This document shows, piece after piece, positions 11,237 through 23,029 of a DNA stretch of 64,000 nt (within the stretch, counting starts at the first letter, position 1; each line of letters starts with the position of its first letter). Both the position numbers and the translations under genes were made by a program. This stretch comes from Adiantum capillus-veneris (taxonomy: Eukaryota > Streptophyta > Polypodiopsida > Polypodiales > Pteridaceae): the NCBI GenBank assembly GCA_014529385.2, contig CM043963.1:110088912-110152911 (forward strand), written 5' to 3'. A model generated the notes under the pieces. It ran no database searches. It was not told where the DNA came from and worked only from the letters and a program-made list of their open reading frames with translations.

Positions 11237-12711
11237 TGATACTTCTTTAATCGACACCCACTAATCCAATTTAACATTTCTTCTCCTACTAATGTAGCAA
11301 GCTTGACAGCACCGCTTTGTGATAGGTCACTAATCACAAAGGGTCCCATCCCTCACTTTTTAAGTTTCTTGGAATGTTGCTTCAAGGTATAAACAAGTAC
11401 ATAATCACCTATTTTGAACTCTTTTGTGCGTACATGCTTGTCAAAACATTCTTTTTGTCTTCTCTTTTTAGCACAGATTGAAGCTACAGCTCTCAAGCGA
11501 AGTTCATCTAGCTTTTCAAGATCATCTATTCTTGAAGAGAGCTCATGCCCCATCCATTCTAAGCGTTTTGCTACTTGTAGAGTTGGGATTAAAAACTCTA
11601 TGGGTAATATAGCATTTAGGCCAAACACCATGTTGTACGGTGTCGTTCCTATTGATGTTTTGTAAGCTACCCTGTATGCCCATAGTGTTGAGTGTAGCTG
11701 TTGATCCCAGTCTGTTCTTGACTTTGATACAATTTTAGTGAGAGTCGTGCATAGTGTTTTATTTTTGGCCTCCTCTTGTCCATTTTCTTGTGGATGATAT
11801 GGAGCAGATTTTCTATGTATGACCATGAATTCCTCTAGCAGATATTCAATGACTTCATTAAGAAAATATGTCCCTTGATCAGTGACAATTTCTATTGGTA
11901 ATCTGTATCTCACAAAGACATTCTCATACAAAAATTGTACAGTGTTTCATGCATCTGCTTTTTGTGTTGCCTTGGCTTCTGCCCATTTTGTGAGATAGTC
12001 CATAGCCACAATGATATATTGGGTATGGGTGCGATATGCAGGGGGTGAAACAGGTCCCACAAAATCAATGCCCCATTTTGCAAATGCCCTTGCTCCCATC
12101 ATTGGCCGTAGTGGCATCTCATCTCTCTTTATCGGCACCTTGGTGCGTTGACAAGAGTCACAACGCTTTATAAACTTGTCAGCGTCCATATGCAATGTAG
12201 GCCACCATATTCCTGCGGTTAAGACAATTTTTGCCGTCGCCTGAAAAATGGCCTCCACTTATTCCGCCATGTGCATGTTCTAGAATCAGCAGGTATTCAC
12301 TTTCACTTGCACAGATTCTAAGTTGATTGTCCTTTCCTCTCTTATAGAGTTGGTTCCCAATTAAATTATAGTCTCGGGCCTCCAGCTCTATAGTCCTTTT
12401 TCGTGCTCTTGTTATGTTTTCAGGGAATGTCCTTGTGGTTAAGAAATCAATGATATATTGACTCCATGCAGGTGCAATGTTTACCTGAAACAATGTCGTG
12501 TGATCCATTGGTCGTTTGGCACTACATATAGTACAATTGTTAACATAAGCATGTGTGTCAGCATACATAGTTGGCCAATAAACCCCTAATTGTTTCAGTC
12601 TCTGATGTGTTCTCACTGTTGAACAATGAAATGCACAATCCTGGACATGTTCTTCTTCAAGATAACACTCGAATTCCTCCGGATTTATACACAATCGTAG
12701 AATCTAGTCCG
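11237..12711 (-). pseudogene. Integrase of element C with duplicated zinc-binding module
   Basis: This region would join element cDNA to host DNA. Two HHCC-type modules occur in tandem. The first (12649-12524) has HVQDCAFH and later CTIC. The second (12277-12151) has HAHGGISGGH and later CDSC. The catalytic core follows with WGIDFVGP (first Asp near 12066), EIVTDQGTYF (second Asp near 11880) and ENGQEEAKNK (Glu). The GPY/F module GMGPFVISDLSQSGAVKLAT lies around 11352-11290. A frameshift near 12260 splits the second zinc module, and stops lie near 11944 and 11353. No chromodomain is seen. The three catalytic acids are all present in the broken frame. Confidence 0.9.
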
Positions 12712-14425
12712 ATCCTAGATGATACAGCCGTCCTGCAATCAACTGGAAGTTTTTTGTTTGTCGAATTGTTTGTTGTTTGGATCTGTCTTCCGTGTTATCA
12801 AATCTACCTTCAAAGGAAATAATGCTAACAATTTCCTAAGACCATTTGGGTATCATTTCAATATTGAAAAGATAAGCATCTGATATGTCATCATCTACTC
12901 CTTCAGGAGCTTCCCCGTTGTATAGCCTTGAAAGATGATCCGCCCGTATATAAGTTTTACCCTTTTTGACCACCACTATGAAATCAAACTCTAGAAATAT
13001 AATAAACCAACGTAAAATTCTCCCAGTATTTCATGGTTTATTTACCAGATATAAAAGAGCTTGATGATCTGTGAAGAACACAAATTTGTTTGCGAGCAAA
13101 TAATGCTGAAATTTCTTTACAGCATAAATCATTCCTAACCCCTCTCTTTTAGTGGTTGTGTAGTTCTTTTCCGCACTATTTAACTGTCGGCTTGCATAAC
13201 AAACTGGAAAATCCATTGTTCCGTCTCTAGGTTGAGCCAGAATACTCCCGATTGCATATGCAAAAGCATCAATGTGAACATGGAATATCTTTTCCCAATC
13301 CAGTGCTTTAAGTACAGGTGTTGATACAAGGTTTTCCTTTAGCTTTTGGAATGAAGTTTCACACTCCTCAGTCCAGTCGAAACTCGCTAACAAACAATAC
13401 AGAGGTTGTGCGATGACTGCATACATATATATGAATCTTCGATAATATCCGCAGTGTCCCATGAAGGATTGTACTTGTTTCGTGTTAGTAGGCTTGGGCA
13501 GGTCTACTATGACTTTGATTTTTTTTAGGTGAGTGGTGATGCCATTTCTTGAGACAATGTGTCCTAAGATGCGGCCTTGCCTAACCATAAAAATGCACTT
13601 TTCCGGATTAAGACAGATTCGATATGTTCATCATTTTTCAAATACCTTTTGCAAATGGTCAATATGTTCCTCTCGTAGAAGAGAGTGTATACAAAGATCA
13701 TCCATGTATATTTTTAAAAATATTCTTAGGTATTCTTTGAACGCATGTGTCATTAACCTTTGAAAGGTAGCTTGGGCATTGGTTAAGCCGAAAGGCATAA
13801 CTCTATACGCATATATTCCCCATTCTGTGGCAAACGCTATTTTGTGTTGATCCTCTATTGCAATTGCCAGTTGATTATACCCTGAAAACCCATCTCAAAA
13901 GGAATAAGCCCGTTTCCCGGCCACCCTCTCAAGAACATGTTTTGTGATCGGCAAGGGATAATTGTCCCGTATGGTGGCTGCATTGACCTTTTTGAGGTTT
14001 ACACACACTCGCAGTTTTCCGTTCTTTTTGGGGACAACCACAATGGGTGACACCCAATCTGTATGTTCAATTTCATAGATGAATTCAGCATCAATCACCT
14101 TGTCAATCTTCTCTTTGATTCATTTAGCAAATGTGTCATTATATGTATAAGGATGTTGTTTGTTAGGTTTGGCATCTGATGTCAAAGGAATTGTATGTTG
14201 TCATATCGATGGATCAACTCCTTTGAGGTCTTTGTAGGACCATGCAAACACATCTTTATACTTCTTGAGAAGTTGTGTTAGCAGTTCTTCTTCTTTAGGC
14301 TCTAAATCGGTTGCGATATAGACTGGCTGAGGCTCTTCACCTGGTTCAGCGAGGTCTATCCTTTTTGCGTTTTCCGGCCCATCATAAGATTCCTGGTTTG
14401 TTCTTTCCCTGACTGGTGGTGTCAT
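12712..14425 (-). pseudogene. Reverse transcriptase and RNase H of element C
   Basis: Copies element RNA into DNA. Seen in order: an N-terminal linker (KKYKDVFAWSYKDLKGVD), WVSPIVVVPKKNGKLRVCV, DGFSGYNQLAIAI with a catalytic Asp, [16 protein letters not shown], and YMDDLCIHS with the paired Asp. The connection follows (GHCGYYRRFIYMYAVIAQPL), then RNase H with HIDAFAYAIGSILAQ, EKNYTTTKREGLGM and FFTDHQALLYL. Stops interrupt near 14200, 14120, 13892, 13640 (two together), 13028 and 12835. The order protease-RT-RNase H-integrase is that of Ty3/gypsy. The second, archaeal-like RNase H of Tat elements was looked for between here and the integrase and not found. Confidence 0.92.
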
Positions 14426-15997
14426 TATGATTTTTCTGTCCTGGATGGTGAATTTCCGATAGATGTTTCCTTTTTCTGACTCCCCCTTACCATCACTATC
14501 TCCCTCAGTAGTCCATACCTCTCGTAAAGACCGTTTTAGTTCTTGGTATTTCTTTTTACTCTCCAGTTTGGTCCACTCTGGGTCTTTTGTTGTTTCTTGT
14601 TTTGATTTTTTCTCTTTTTGTGATTTTGTTTTTGTTTTAGCTTTCTGTACTCGTCTTATTTCCTCTCACGTTCCTTCCCTTCAAACTTTTGAGAATCTTC
14701 CTGATATTTGATCTTTTACACAATCCTTTAATTTGACAAGCATTAGATAGTGAGTTTTATTTTTGATCCTAGGCATCAGGTTCTCTCTCGCTTTGTTTCT
14801 TGCTCGTTTTCTCCTATAGAGTTCCTAGCGTCTAGGGTGCTGATTGGCAAAATCATAAAACCTAATATTCTCTGTTTTCTCCCCACACTCACTTAAGCTG
14901 TCTGAACACTCATTATCTGCATCGTTATTTACCTCCAAATGCTCAGAGGAGTTATAAAACTCTTCTTGTTTTGGTGGTTCTACCATCTCATCTCCTCCTG
15001 GTATAAGGCTTACCATGTAATAGGGTAGCACATCATAGCCATCCTTATTGCAAAATTTTATTGTTGGACTATCTGTAATGGTACAGACATCCAATGTTGC
15101 TAGTATGTGTTTCCGTTCCAGAGGTTCCAAGGCATCTTCAGGAAAAGGTTCCAGAATATAATCCTTGTCCTCAATCGCTCTTTCTAAGACGCATTGCTCT
15201 CTTTTTTAGCTCCCACAATGTGAAGCTCTGCACATCCATAGCTCTTTTTGTTGCCCTAACCATGCTGGGAGTTCCGATCCTACCAATGTAGCTGAATCAA
15301 ATTCTTCCACTGGTGTCTGGTTCACATCCTAGTAACTATGGTCTTTTAGGTGTATTTTGGCTGTTCGCCATGTCTGAGGTATATGTGGTCGTAACCCCAA
15401 TCCTGGACCATCTTTAATTGTCTCATGAATGGTCTTCCCAAGATGATCTCGTAATTGTTCTTTTTGTTGAAATCGACTATTGCAAATATATGCTCATACT
15501 CGATTCCGCATGAGGTGACAATCACTTTTTCTAAGAGTCCTAGAGGCTTCTCCATGAACCCATCTGCCAATTGCAATTTCATGCTGGTAGCTTTCAAGGC
15601 TGGTTTTTCCCATTTTTTTTTAGATTTCCTTGGTGGCGATAGAGACTCCTGCTCCACTGTCAAGAATAGCATTGGAAACTATTCCTTGGAATTCTACTAG
15701 TAGCGTGGTGTTTCCATCTTCTCCCTCACAATACTCTCCAACCTTGTTTAAAGGTACTGGCCTAGTGTTTAGTTGAGGCCTGTCCAATTCTCTGATCCCT
15801 TCCTGAAGCTTCAAGGTGGGGTCTTTCACTCCAAATTTTTCTAGGAATTTGCCTACTGTGATCCACATTTTTGGTCGTAACCTTAGGAGTTCGGCTAATG
15901 TGATTGTGCATGCCACTGGGGTGGAAAATAACTCAATCAACCCTTGTGAATCCATCACTCTGTTAGAAGAAAGTCTTTGATATGGGATTGGTCTCAC
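14426..15997 (-). pseudogene. Protease and linker of element C
   Basis: Processes the polyprotein. The aspartic protease site AILDSGAGVSIA lies near 15650 and the closing motif IILGRPFMRQLKMVQDWGYD near 15420-15370. A frameshift between about 15620 and 15670 splits the domain. Upstream is a helical linker; downstream (15130-14825) is an acidic linker of unknown role, then a basic Lys/Ser-rich stretch with several breaks that leads to RT. Confidence 0.8.
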
Positions 15998-18900
15998 CTC
16001 AGACTTGGCTTCATACTCTCCTAGGTAAGAGGGTAGAGTTTTCAGCGAGTCTGGTTGGCTGTGCGCAAACTAATTGATCCCTAGTCTCCCCCTTGTGAGT
16101 GCATATCAAAGTTCATTTGCGACCTTGCCTCAAATTCTTCAATAGGAGGTAGGATCTCTTTTTTTTCTTTTCTCGTGCTATTCATGTGGTAACTCACCCT
16201 ATTAGCTTCGCTGGCCTCACGGATTTTCTTTCACAGATCATCTAGACCGTTACAGTCCTTACCCATTTCTACCAATGTTTTAGGCTAGAACCCCTCACTT
16301 GCCTCATCTGTTGTGTTTGGCACTATGATAGGTTCTCCCCTAGACTCATAGGCATTCATGAGTCTTTCCTTCATTTCTACTTGTTCCTCTAAAGATGGTT
16401 TGATAGGGGTTGGAGCGGTACTTCATGCCAATTTGCAGGTTTACCAAGCGGGTTTTCTATCAAAGATTGAACTGTTTCAATCATCTTTCTACACATTTCC
16501 AACCTCTATTTTTCTATTTCAGCATATGGATAAGTCATCCATCTTTGCTCTTGGGTTTGGTCTTTTTAAGTCTGGCTTCGTAAGCTTTTAAAATTGCATC
16601 TAACTGCTCAATTACCTTGTGTGCTAGTACTGATCCTCCTAATCCTGCACTTTTGAGTTTTGCTATTTCCTTGGGTGCTATGGTTGCCGCAGTGTGTGAG
16701 CTTAGGCTAGCTAGATCCTCTAACCGCTCTATTCTATCCTTAGTGTGTTTTAACTCCTCGGATAGAGTCGTTTGCTCTCGTTCTCTCCTGGCTTTCATAT
16801 GCGCCTTTCTAGCTTTCCAAGTGCTTCTCTTATTTTTTGTTTCTGAACTTGGAGCATTGGTTTTTGGATCTTGAATTATGGGTTCGTTCGTCATTCTTTG
16901 AGCTTGGGCTCGTGTTACTGTCTGAATAGGTATTATTGTCTCTTTTTCTGATCCTCCACTTGAAGGCACTGCTTCCAGCATGTTCAAGGTAGTTTTGTCT
17001 CCTTTGTTCGGGTTCTCACGGCAATCAGGAATCAAATGAGTAACTCCACACTCGATGCAATATGTGTTGACTCTAATGATTTCATCATGAGGACAGTCTC
17101 TTAGCCAATGGTCTCCACCACACTTGTAGCAGGGTCCTTTAGGTTGTTGGGGTGCTCCTTGAGCTCCTCTTTGTTGGTATGCATGTCTCTGCCGCCCATG
17201 CCTCCGTTGGCTATGAACAACAATGTTCGCTCATCCAAGCTATATCTTCCTTCTCCTGCTGCCTGCGCAACTGTTGGTGGTCTTGCACCTCCTATCATGC
17301 TCCATGGTTCTGGTGTTGAGGGTTATTCCGATGGATAATAGACAGGATTTGTAGCATATCCATTGGGATCTTCATAATATGCATGCATAGGCACCAAAGC
17401 CTTCTCTTCCGATTCAGTTACGATTGGTATATACCTTATGCCGACTGGTCGTAATCCTGGTAGGGGTGGTTATTGCCCCAACACCGGTTGTGGTCTTTCT
17501 ACACCTATAGGTCTTGGTAGGTTGCCTGCTTGATACCTAGGCATCGATGGAATTTGAGGAGATGCCACCTGAGCTTGGGCAGCATAAGGTCTCTCTCTCA
17601 CATACCCCTTGTTATAATAGCATTCCTCCATCCCATGGTTTGTCCATTTTTGTTCAATAGCACACCACTTGGGTTGTTTAGCTTGGGGTTTGGCGTACAA
17701 GTTAATCTTTTTTAGCACTTCCTCTACAAGCTGCTCCTGGTTTACAGCTACTTCTCCTTTCAGTGCTGTCTTAGAAGACTTGCTTCCACTTTGTTGTGAG
17801 GATGAATCGTCGTCAAGATCCTTGAACTCACCCTCTTTGTAGACCGCACAATTGTCCACAAGGTAAAGAGCCTCCTTAGTTAACTCATTTAACGTCGTGC
17901 TCCTCTTCATATGTAAGTCCTTCTGGAGATCTCCATTCCTTAGTCCTTTGATAAATATAAGCATAAGTCTGGACTAAGGAATGGAGATCTCCAGAAGGAC
18001 TTATGCTTTCACAGGGAAAAACTTAACATATCTTCTTAGTCGTAGGGCTGCCTTTCGCACAGATTCCCCGTCTTTTTGTTTGAATTTATGTATTTGTGAG
18101 ACGGTATTAAGCTATCCCCCTTTGTGAGAATTCCTCGATAAACTCGTCAAACACCTCCTCCATAGACTCAAAGTCTCTACGCTCCACAGAGTCAAACCAA
18201 GTAGCAGCGTCATCCTCTAGGGTTAGTCCAAACCCTGCAAATTGGGTAGGGAAGTCTAACACCTCTTCAACTTTAATTACACGCAGAAAGGCTACTACAT
18301 GATCTCTCGGATCTCTGTTTCCCGTGTATTTCTTGCTTACCCATTTTTGCACTTGAGAAGGTCTAATTTTGCGATGATCTACAAATCTCATCATTGGATC
18401 TCCTCGTCCCAATCTATATACCTCCTCTGGCCTTCGGTAGTGGCTGGGTTCCTCTCCCTATGGTTCTCCAAAGCCATAATTTCTAACAGTTCTTGCCAGA
18501 GATGATTCATCTCTCAACTCGTTCTATGGGTGGTCTTCCAGGCTCTATTGACCCTTGATTTTTTGGCTTCCTCTCTCCTTGATATCGTGAATAGAGTGGT
18601 GGTTCTTGTAAATCCCTTAGCTCTCGTGCGGCTTGATAACCATCTTGGTTTTGGTCTTGTTCTAATGTTGCAGTTTGTCGAAGCCATGCCTGCAATGATG
18701 GCTGGGTTGCTGGTTGGTTTTGGTTGTTGAATGTCTGCGGTCGGGTAGAATGTGAGGTCACGTCATACTCCTATGAAAAGGGATTTGTCGACTTACTAGG
18801 GGTGTAGGTGGCTCTTGGCACTTCATCGGGGGCATATGTTGATGCTACTGGGACTGTTGCCTTTTCTACCTCCTCTGGGAGAATACGTTGGTATTCTCGC

Positions 18901-19652
18901 CCGTACCTATCAACAAAAATGATATCCTTCCCCATAGCAATTTCATAAGAGAATAAGTAAAGAACCTTATCTTTGCTTAACTCGTTTGGGTATGGTTCTT
19001 TGCAATGAAAGTAAGAGACTATTCCCTCGCTCTCATGTTTGTAAATTCTCACATTCTCATTATAAGTTGAAACCCTGGTTGTTTTCTTATCATACATAAA
19101 AAGAGCTCCAGGTCGATCAATATTTGGAGGTGGTTCTTGAGTTTCTGAAACCATTTTTCCTTTTGCCACATTATCTCCATATCTGTTGTAATTCTCAGGG
19201 TTACCAACTATCAGATAGTGGTTCCCCTTTTCGCCTCGGAATCTATCTCCATCATCATAGACTCGGATTATCTCTAGTCATTGAGCCAGCCTTTCTTCAA
19301 TACAAATACACTTGCATCCTCGATAGTCATAATAAACTAGGGCTCCCCTCGAGTTTGTTCCTTCTAAGAATATCACAGTGAACTTGGAATCGTTCAAATG
19401 ATTTAGGGAGGTGCTTCCTCCTCGCATTGGTCCGTCATAGATGAAACCTCTTGGCTATTGACTACCCATCATGAAGAAGGATTTTTCTGATGAAGTGTCA
19501 GTATCACTACCCTCCTCAATAATCGGTGCTAGTGGATCTAGCCTTGCCTGAGTTACACTCTCCTCGGTGGACACTAAGCTACCCTGATCACTTGCCACCT
19601 TTTGGTCTCTAAAAATGTATCTTCCTGATCTTAAATTCATCAAACTTAGCAA
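15998..19652 (-). pseudogene. Gag of element C
   Basis: The capsid and RNA-packaging protein, broken into pieces. It begins with MNLRSGRYIF near 19637. The piece near 19169 continues in the same frame through stops. A capsid-type domain lies at 18412-18107 (FAGFGLTLEDDAATWF, FIEEFSQRG) and continues at 17964-17470. Two zinc knuckles occur near 17150-17040 (CYKCGGDHWLRDC and CIECGVTHLIPDC). A charged segment (17035-16535) follows before protease. The frame shifts near 18450, around 17970 and near 17300. The N-terminal 480 codons before the capsid domain are long for a gypsy gag and could be a separate protein. Confidence 0.75.
17914..18003. repeat. 33-bp perfect inverted repeat inside gag
   Basis: Arms 17914-17946 and 17971-18003 are exact reverse complements, separated by 24 bp. 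The arm includes GGAGATCTCC. It lies where the gag frame breaks, so it looks like a secondary inverted duplication and not an original functional hairpin. Confidence 0.95.
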
Positions 19653-21417
19653 TGCAATTTATTACAAATCCAACCACTCACCTGGAAAAGGATCAGTCTC
19701 TGGACCACTTCTTGCTTCTGAATATACCTGCACACAAGCGTTTAATTTCGGCAACAATCCAATCAAAGCATTTAACCGCTAGAGGTGATCTTAGTAATGA
19801 TTGGTATAACTGGAGAGTTAACCTCAACCACTACTGTATTTTATACATTGCTGATGTTCTGGATCAGGTCTGCTAATCCGGAACTGTACTTCCCTCGGAT
19901 GTTGGTCAATTTACATGCAAAGTCTAAATTTAGTCTTTGCTCTGTCAAATGGTTAAACAAGGTCCAAATTCACTTCTGAAAGAAGTTCTGGAACCCTTAA
20001 GTCAATGGAACCTCACTGTATAAGCTCAGACAAATTTTCTCTTCTCACTAAGCCCCAATAGACATCCTACGCGTAGGATGTCTCCTGCTCTGTTTTGCCT
20101 GGATTTTTGCACTATGGATTCCCCTTGATGTGCTGAGTCCACAGCTGTTTTTACTTTTTGATTTGGACACCTATAAGTTGGTCAATGGATCAAAAATCTG
20201 TTCCAACGGTCTGCTGTTGGTCTGATCAGCCAAATCAACTCCAATTTGGACCAAAATTGACTAGGAGGCTTGCCTCAGGCTATACAACACCCTGCTATGC
20301 CTACAGTCAGTATCTGGCTTCAATTTCTTGCTTTAGACATTCTACGCGTAGGATGTATTTTTGCTCAAAATGGCTTCAAATGCAAAGCACAAACTCTCCT
20401 TAAGGATCACTTTGGTATGCTCAAATATGGATTTGGAGTCCCAGATCGCCCAAAACACATCCTACGTGTAGTATGTCTTTTTGGCCTTTTTGATCCCATA
20501 CTTGATCCAAAGCTTCCCCTTGATGTCAGCAACCCAGTGGTATGCCTAGATTTTGGTTTGGATTTCAAAAGTCCCTAATTTTAGCTATTCTAGCCTTTTT
20601 CAGTCAAAAGTGCTAAAGTCTGCCTAGAACCCAATCTTCTGACCCAAATGAGATGAAACCTCTCTCAGTCACTCAATATATCATGCAGATCATGCTCATG
20701 CAGCCCTCCTATGGTTTTGGTCTTAAAATAATACCTTGGTACAATTTGGATAGGATGTCTGGCAATTTCTGTCTATTTGGCCTTATCCTATCACGATAAG
20801 GTCAAATTTCCACTTTCCAGGTGAAAATAGGGTAAAACCTACCTTCTGAACACACTGGCCAACTCAAAATTCCAAAATTCCCACCAGATTAGCCTGTAGA
20901 CATCCTACACGTAGCATGTCTCCTGGCTTAAAATTAAATTTTTTCCTGACAGAAATGCTCATGATGCTCTGCAGCTCTATCAAAAACACTCACATGCAAC
21001 TTTTGGACTTCACTTAGCCTTTCAAACACATTTTTGCGTATTTTACAACTTTGTGATGAATCTAACAAGCAAGTACAAATATCCTGAATCATGATGTCCT
21101 ACTTACTCTACTCCTACTCATCATGTGAAATGGTGATAATGGTGTTTTGGTTGATTCCTGGCCTCTCCGGACTCTCAAGCTCTCCTCTGACCGCTTCTAC
21201 CACTCAAACTCCTACTCTTCAACTCAACTAAGAACTAAAAACTATCTAAGTCCCCTAAGTCGAAGGATCTAGGCCAGACACACGCTCCCTAGACTCCCTC
21301 TAAGACCTAGAGAGTCCTCCACCCTCTGATCCTATCCAAATGTAAAACGAGACTCTTGGCAAGCCAAAGAATCCCTATTCTCAAGGACTAGTCTCGGTCA
21401 CCTACCTAGGGTTTTCA
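19653..21417 (-). repeat. Leader of element C with palindromes
   Basis: An untranslated region between primer site and gag, with no convincing gene. Four copies of the same palindrome as in the 7.2-8.2 kb spacer lie at 20060-20083 (perfect 24 bp), 20335-20358, 20455-20478 and 20898-20921, here with irregular spacing. The DNA between them is only weakly alike. A pyrimidine-rich stretch lies near 21180-21300. Confidence 0.8.
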
Positions 21418-21436
21418 TCCCCGGCAGCAGCGCCAA
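21418..21436 (-). other. Primer binding site, tRNA-Asp type
   Basis: Minus-strand TTGGCGCTGCTGCCGGGGA directly follows the 5' LTR end. It closely matches the complement of the plant tRNA-Asp 3' end (TGGCGCCGTTGCCGGGGA, from known families), with a few changes. It fixes the element's orientation. Confidence 0.8.
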
Positions 21437-22189
21437 TGTTTGACGGATACGCCGCGACAGACGTCAGCACAACGAGAACTCACTTAACAAGATTTGTCAG
21501 CTAAGGACGAAGCTCGACTCGCAGGCGCGTGGATGGCAAGCATAGGGTGTCAACCTACACTCGACCGACTCCTAACTAATTTACAGAGGTCTCTACCCAA
21601 TGTCTAAGCTACAGCCTTCAAGAGTGCATAAGAGGAAACTTCCTACAACGCTTTCTAGAGCCGAATACCCATCAAACAATCTTGAAACGCCACAGAACTT
21701 GAAGGAGACCCTACTAACACCAATAGGTTGCTCTCCCTAAGGTCTATGAACCAAAGCCCCAACCCAAAACACCTGGTGCAAAATCACGTAGGATGTCTGG
21801 CTAAAATTTGCAGGTCGTCGTTTCCGAAATCTAAAGTGCCTAATGTGTAGCTCTACTCAATACAAACGCGTGGATATGCTGAAATGTGAAAACGGATAAT
21901 ATATGCTCATCGAATCACCAGATGAAGCCCGTAGGTCAAGCTCGCAAAATCGGACCGTATAATACAATGTAGGTGTTGGCGTGTAGCTCTCGTCAGGGGC
22001 AACACGCTGCACTTCTCCGCACTCGATTCTGACCATCGATGCGCGCGTAGCGCCAAGATGAAGCTCTCACTCTCTCTCGTACATAGTACGCTCACTCACA
22101 GACTTCAAACTTTTTAAAAATGTCAAAAGGGTCCTTTCATTAAGGTCAAAAAGTGGTATAAATACCTTACAATTCTCAAACACTAATGC
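21437..22189 (-). repeat. Truncated 5' LTR of element C
   Basis: Matches 2696 to about 3445 of the 3' LTR. Similarity ends near 22189, so roughly the outer 170-180 bp (upstream promoter part) are missing. The TATA-like TATTTATACC is still present near 22158-22167. A palindrome half-site (CACGTAGGATGTCT) is at 21785-21798. Confidence 0.85.
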
Positions 22190-23029
22190 TAATGTATGCC
22201 ACAACTCTCAAGAGGATACAAAAAAAAAGACAGATCTCAAAGAATCTTCCTCTTGGACAAGGTTTCTACATAGGCTATACAAAGATTTGGCTACTTGTCA
22301 ACCAAGCCAGCTTCAACTACACCAGACCTACATGAAGATCTAAAAAACTCAAGAAGACCTAGAGCAAGGTAAAGTCAACAATGGAGATACAAATGTCATC
22401 AAAAGGTTTGGATTTCTAAGTCTTCCAATGCTCCTAGTCAAAAGCCAAATGCCGACAGTGAACACAGGCCTACAACAACATCAAAGACTCCTATCAATAG
22501 GACTAAATGGAGAATCAAACAGATAATGGAGTCTTCACAATCAAAGAAGGACAACCCAACCAACGAGAATGCAGATTCAAAGATGATAAAATAGGTATGG
22601 CAAAAGAAACCTTCAATGCCAACTTGCTCCTTCACTAATCCTCTTTTTGAGGATTCAAGCTTACTTTTACCTGAAGAAATATTTGTAGTAAGCACAAGAA
22701 TGTAAAGAGCCAACTCGCCAGGGTGCAAAAAACACTCTTTGGCATAGTTAGAGTCAGGCTGCTGAGCCATAAAATGAGTAACACATTAGTCCAAAGCTTT
22801 GTCATTTTAAATTCTGTGCTAAGAGTCGTAGTTATTAGGCTTACGGTCAAACTGGAAGAATTGAGCATATCTAAATTCATGTCACTCATGCTGGATAGAT
22901 GAGCATAAGAGTCAAACTCTATCAACTTACAATTGGTGGAGTGTCGTGAGTCCAACACTCACGCACAGTGCACAGTAAGATGAGAGCACATATCCTCGAC
23001 AACAAAAACCATTCTTAAAGGGGTGCCAG
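22190..23029. other. Unassigned sequence between elements C and E
   Basis: No recognisable gene. The short frames on the minus strand (22438-22958) have no family I know. The last bases join across element E to 34349, and across element A to 46594, so this is part of the older sequence into which both inserted. It may be a remnant of an earlier element or of a gene. Confidence 0.4.

Larger units (their letters stand above)
2696..22189 (-). mobile_element. Giant Ty3/gypsy LTR retrotransposon (element C)
   Basis: A 19.5-kb element read on the minus strand. The two LTRs share long stretches (for example the ends TGTTGGACGGATACG at 2696 and TGTTTGACGGATACG at 21437). Between them, in element order, lie an Asp-type primer site, a 1.8-kb leader, gag, protease, RT/RNase H, integrase, a post-integrase module, a 2.8-kb spacer, a third ORF and a purine tract. 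The 5' LTR has lost about 170-180 bp of its outer end, so no target duplication can be matched (GAGCA precedes 2696). Coding parts carry many stops and several frameshifts, and the LTRs differ visibly, so the insertion is old. The primer type and large size recall Athila/Tat-like lineages, but no second RNase H was found and the gene set differs from standard ones. Confidence 0.85.

Noticed and set aside
11237-14425. A second, archaeal-like RNase H in element C
   Set aside because: The stretch between RNase H and integrase holds zinc-module sequence instead. No FFDGA, NNEAEY or GDS motifs were found.
17914-18003. The inverted repeat in gag as a terminator or microRNA precursor
   Set aside because: It lies inside retroelement coding sequence and looks like a chance inverted duplication. 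No evidence of expression can be seen.
22438-22958. Minus-strand ORFs as a host gene
   Set aside because: Short and overlapping in different frames, no recognisable domain, and the sequence is an insertion target broken by two elements.
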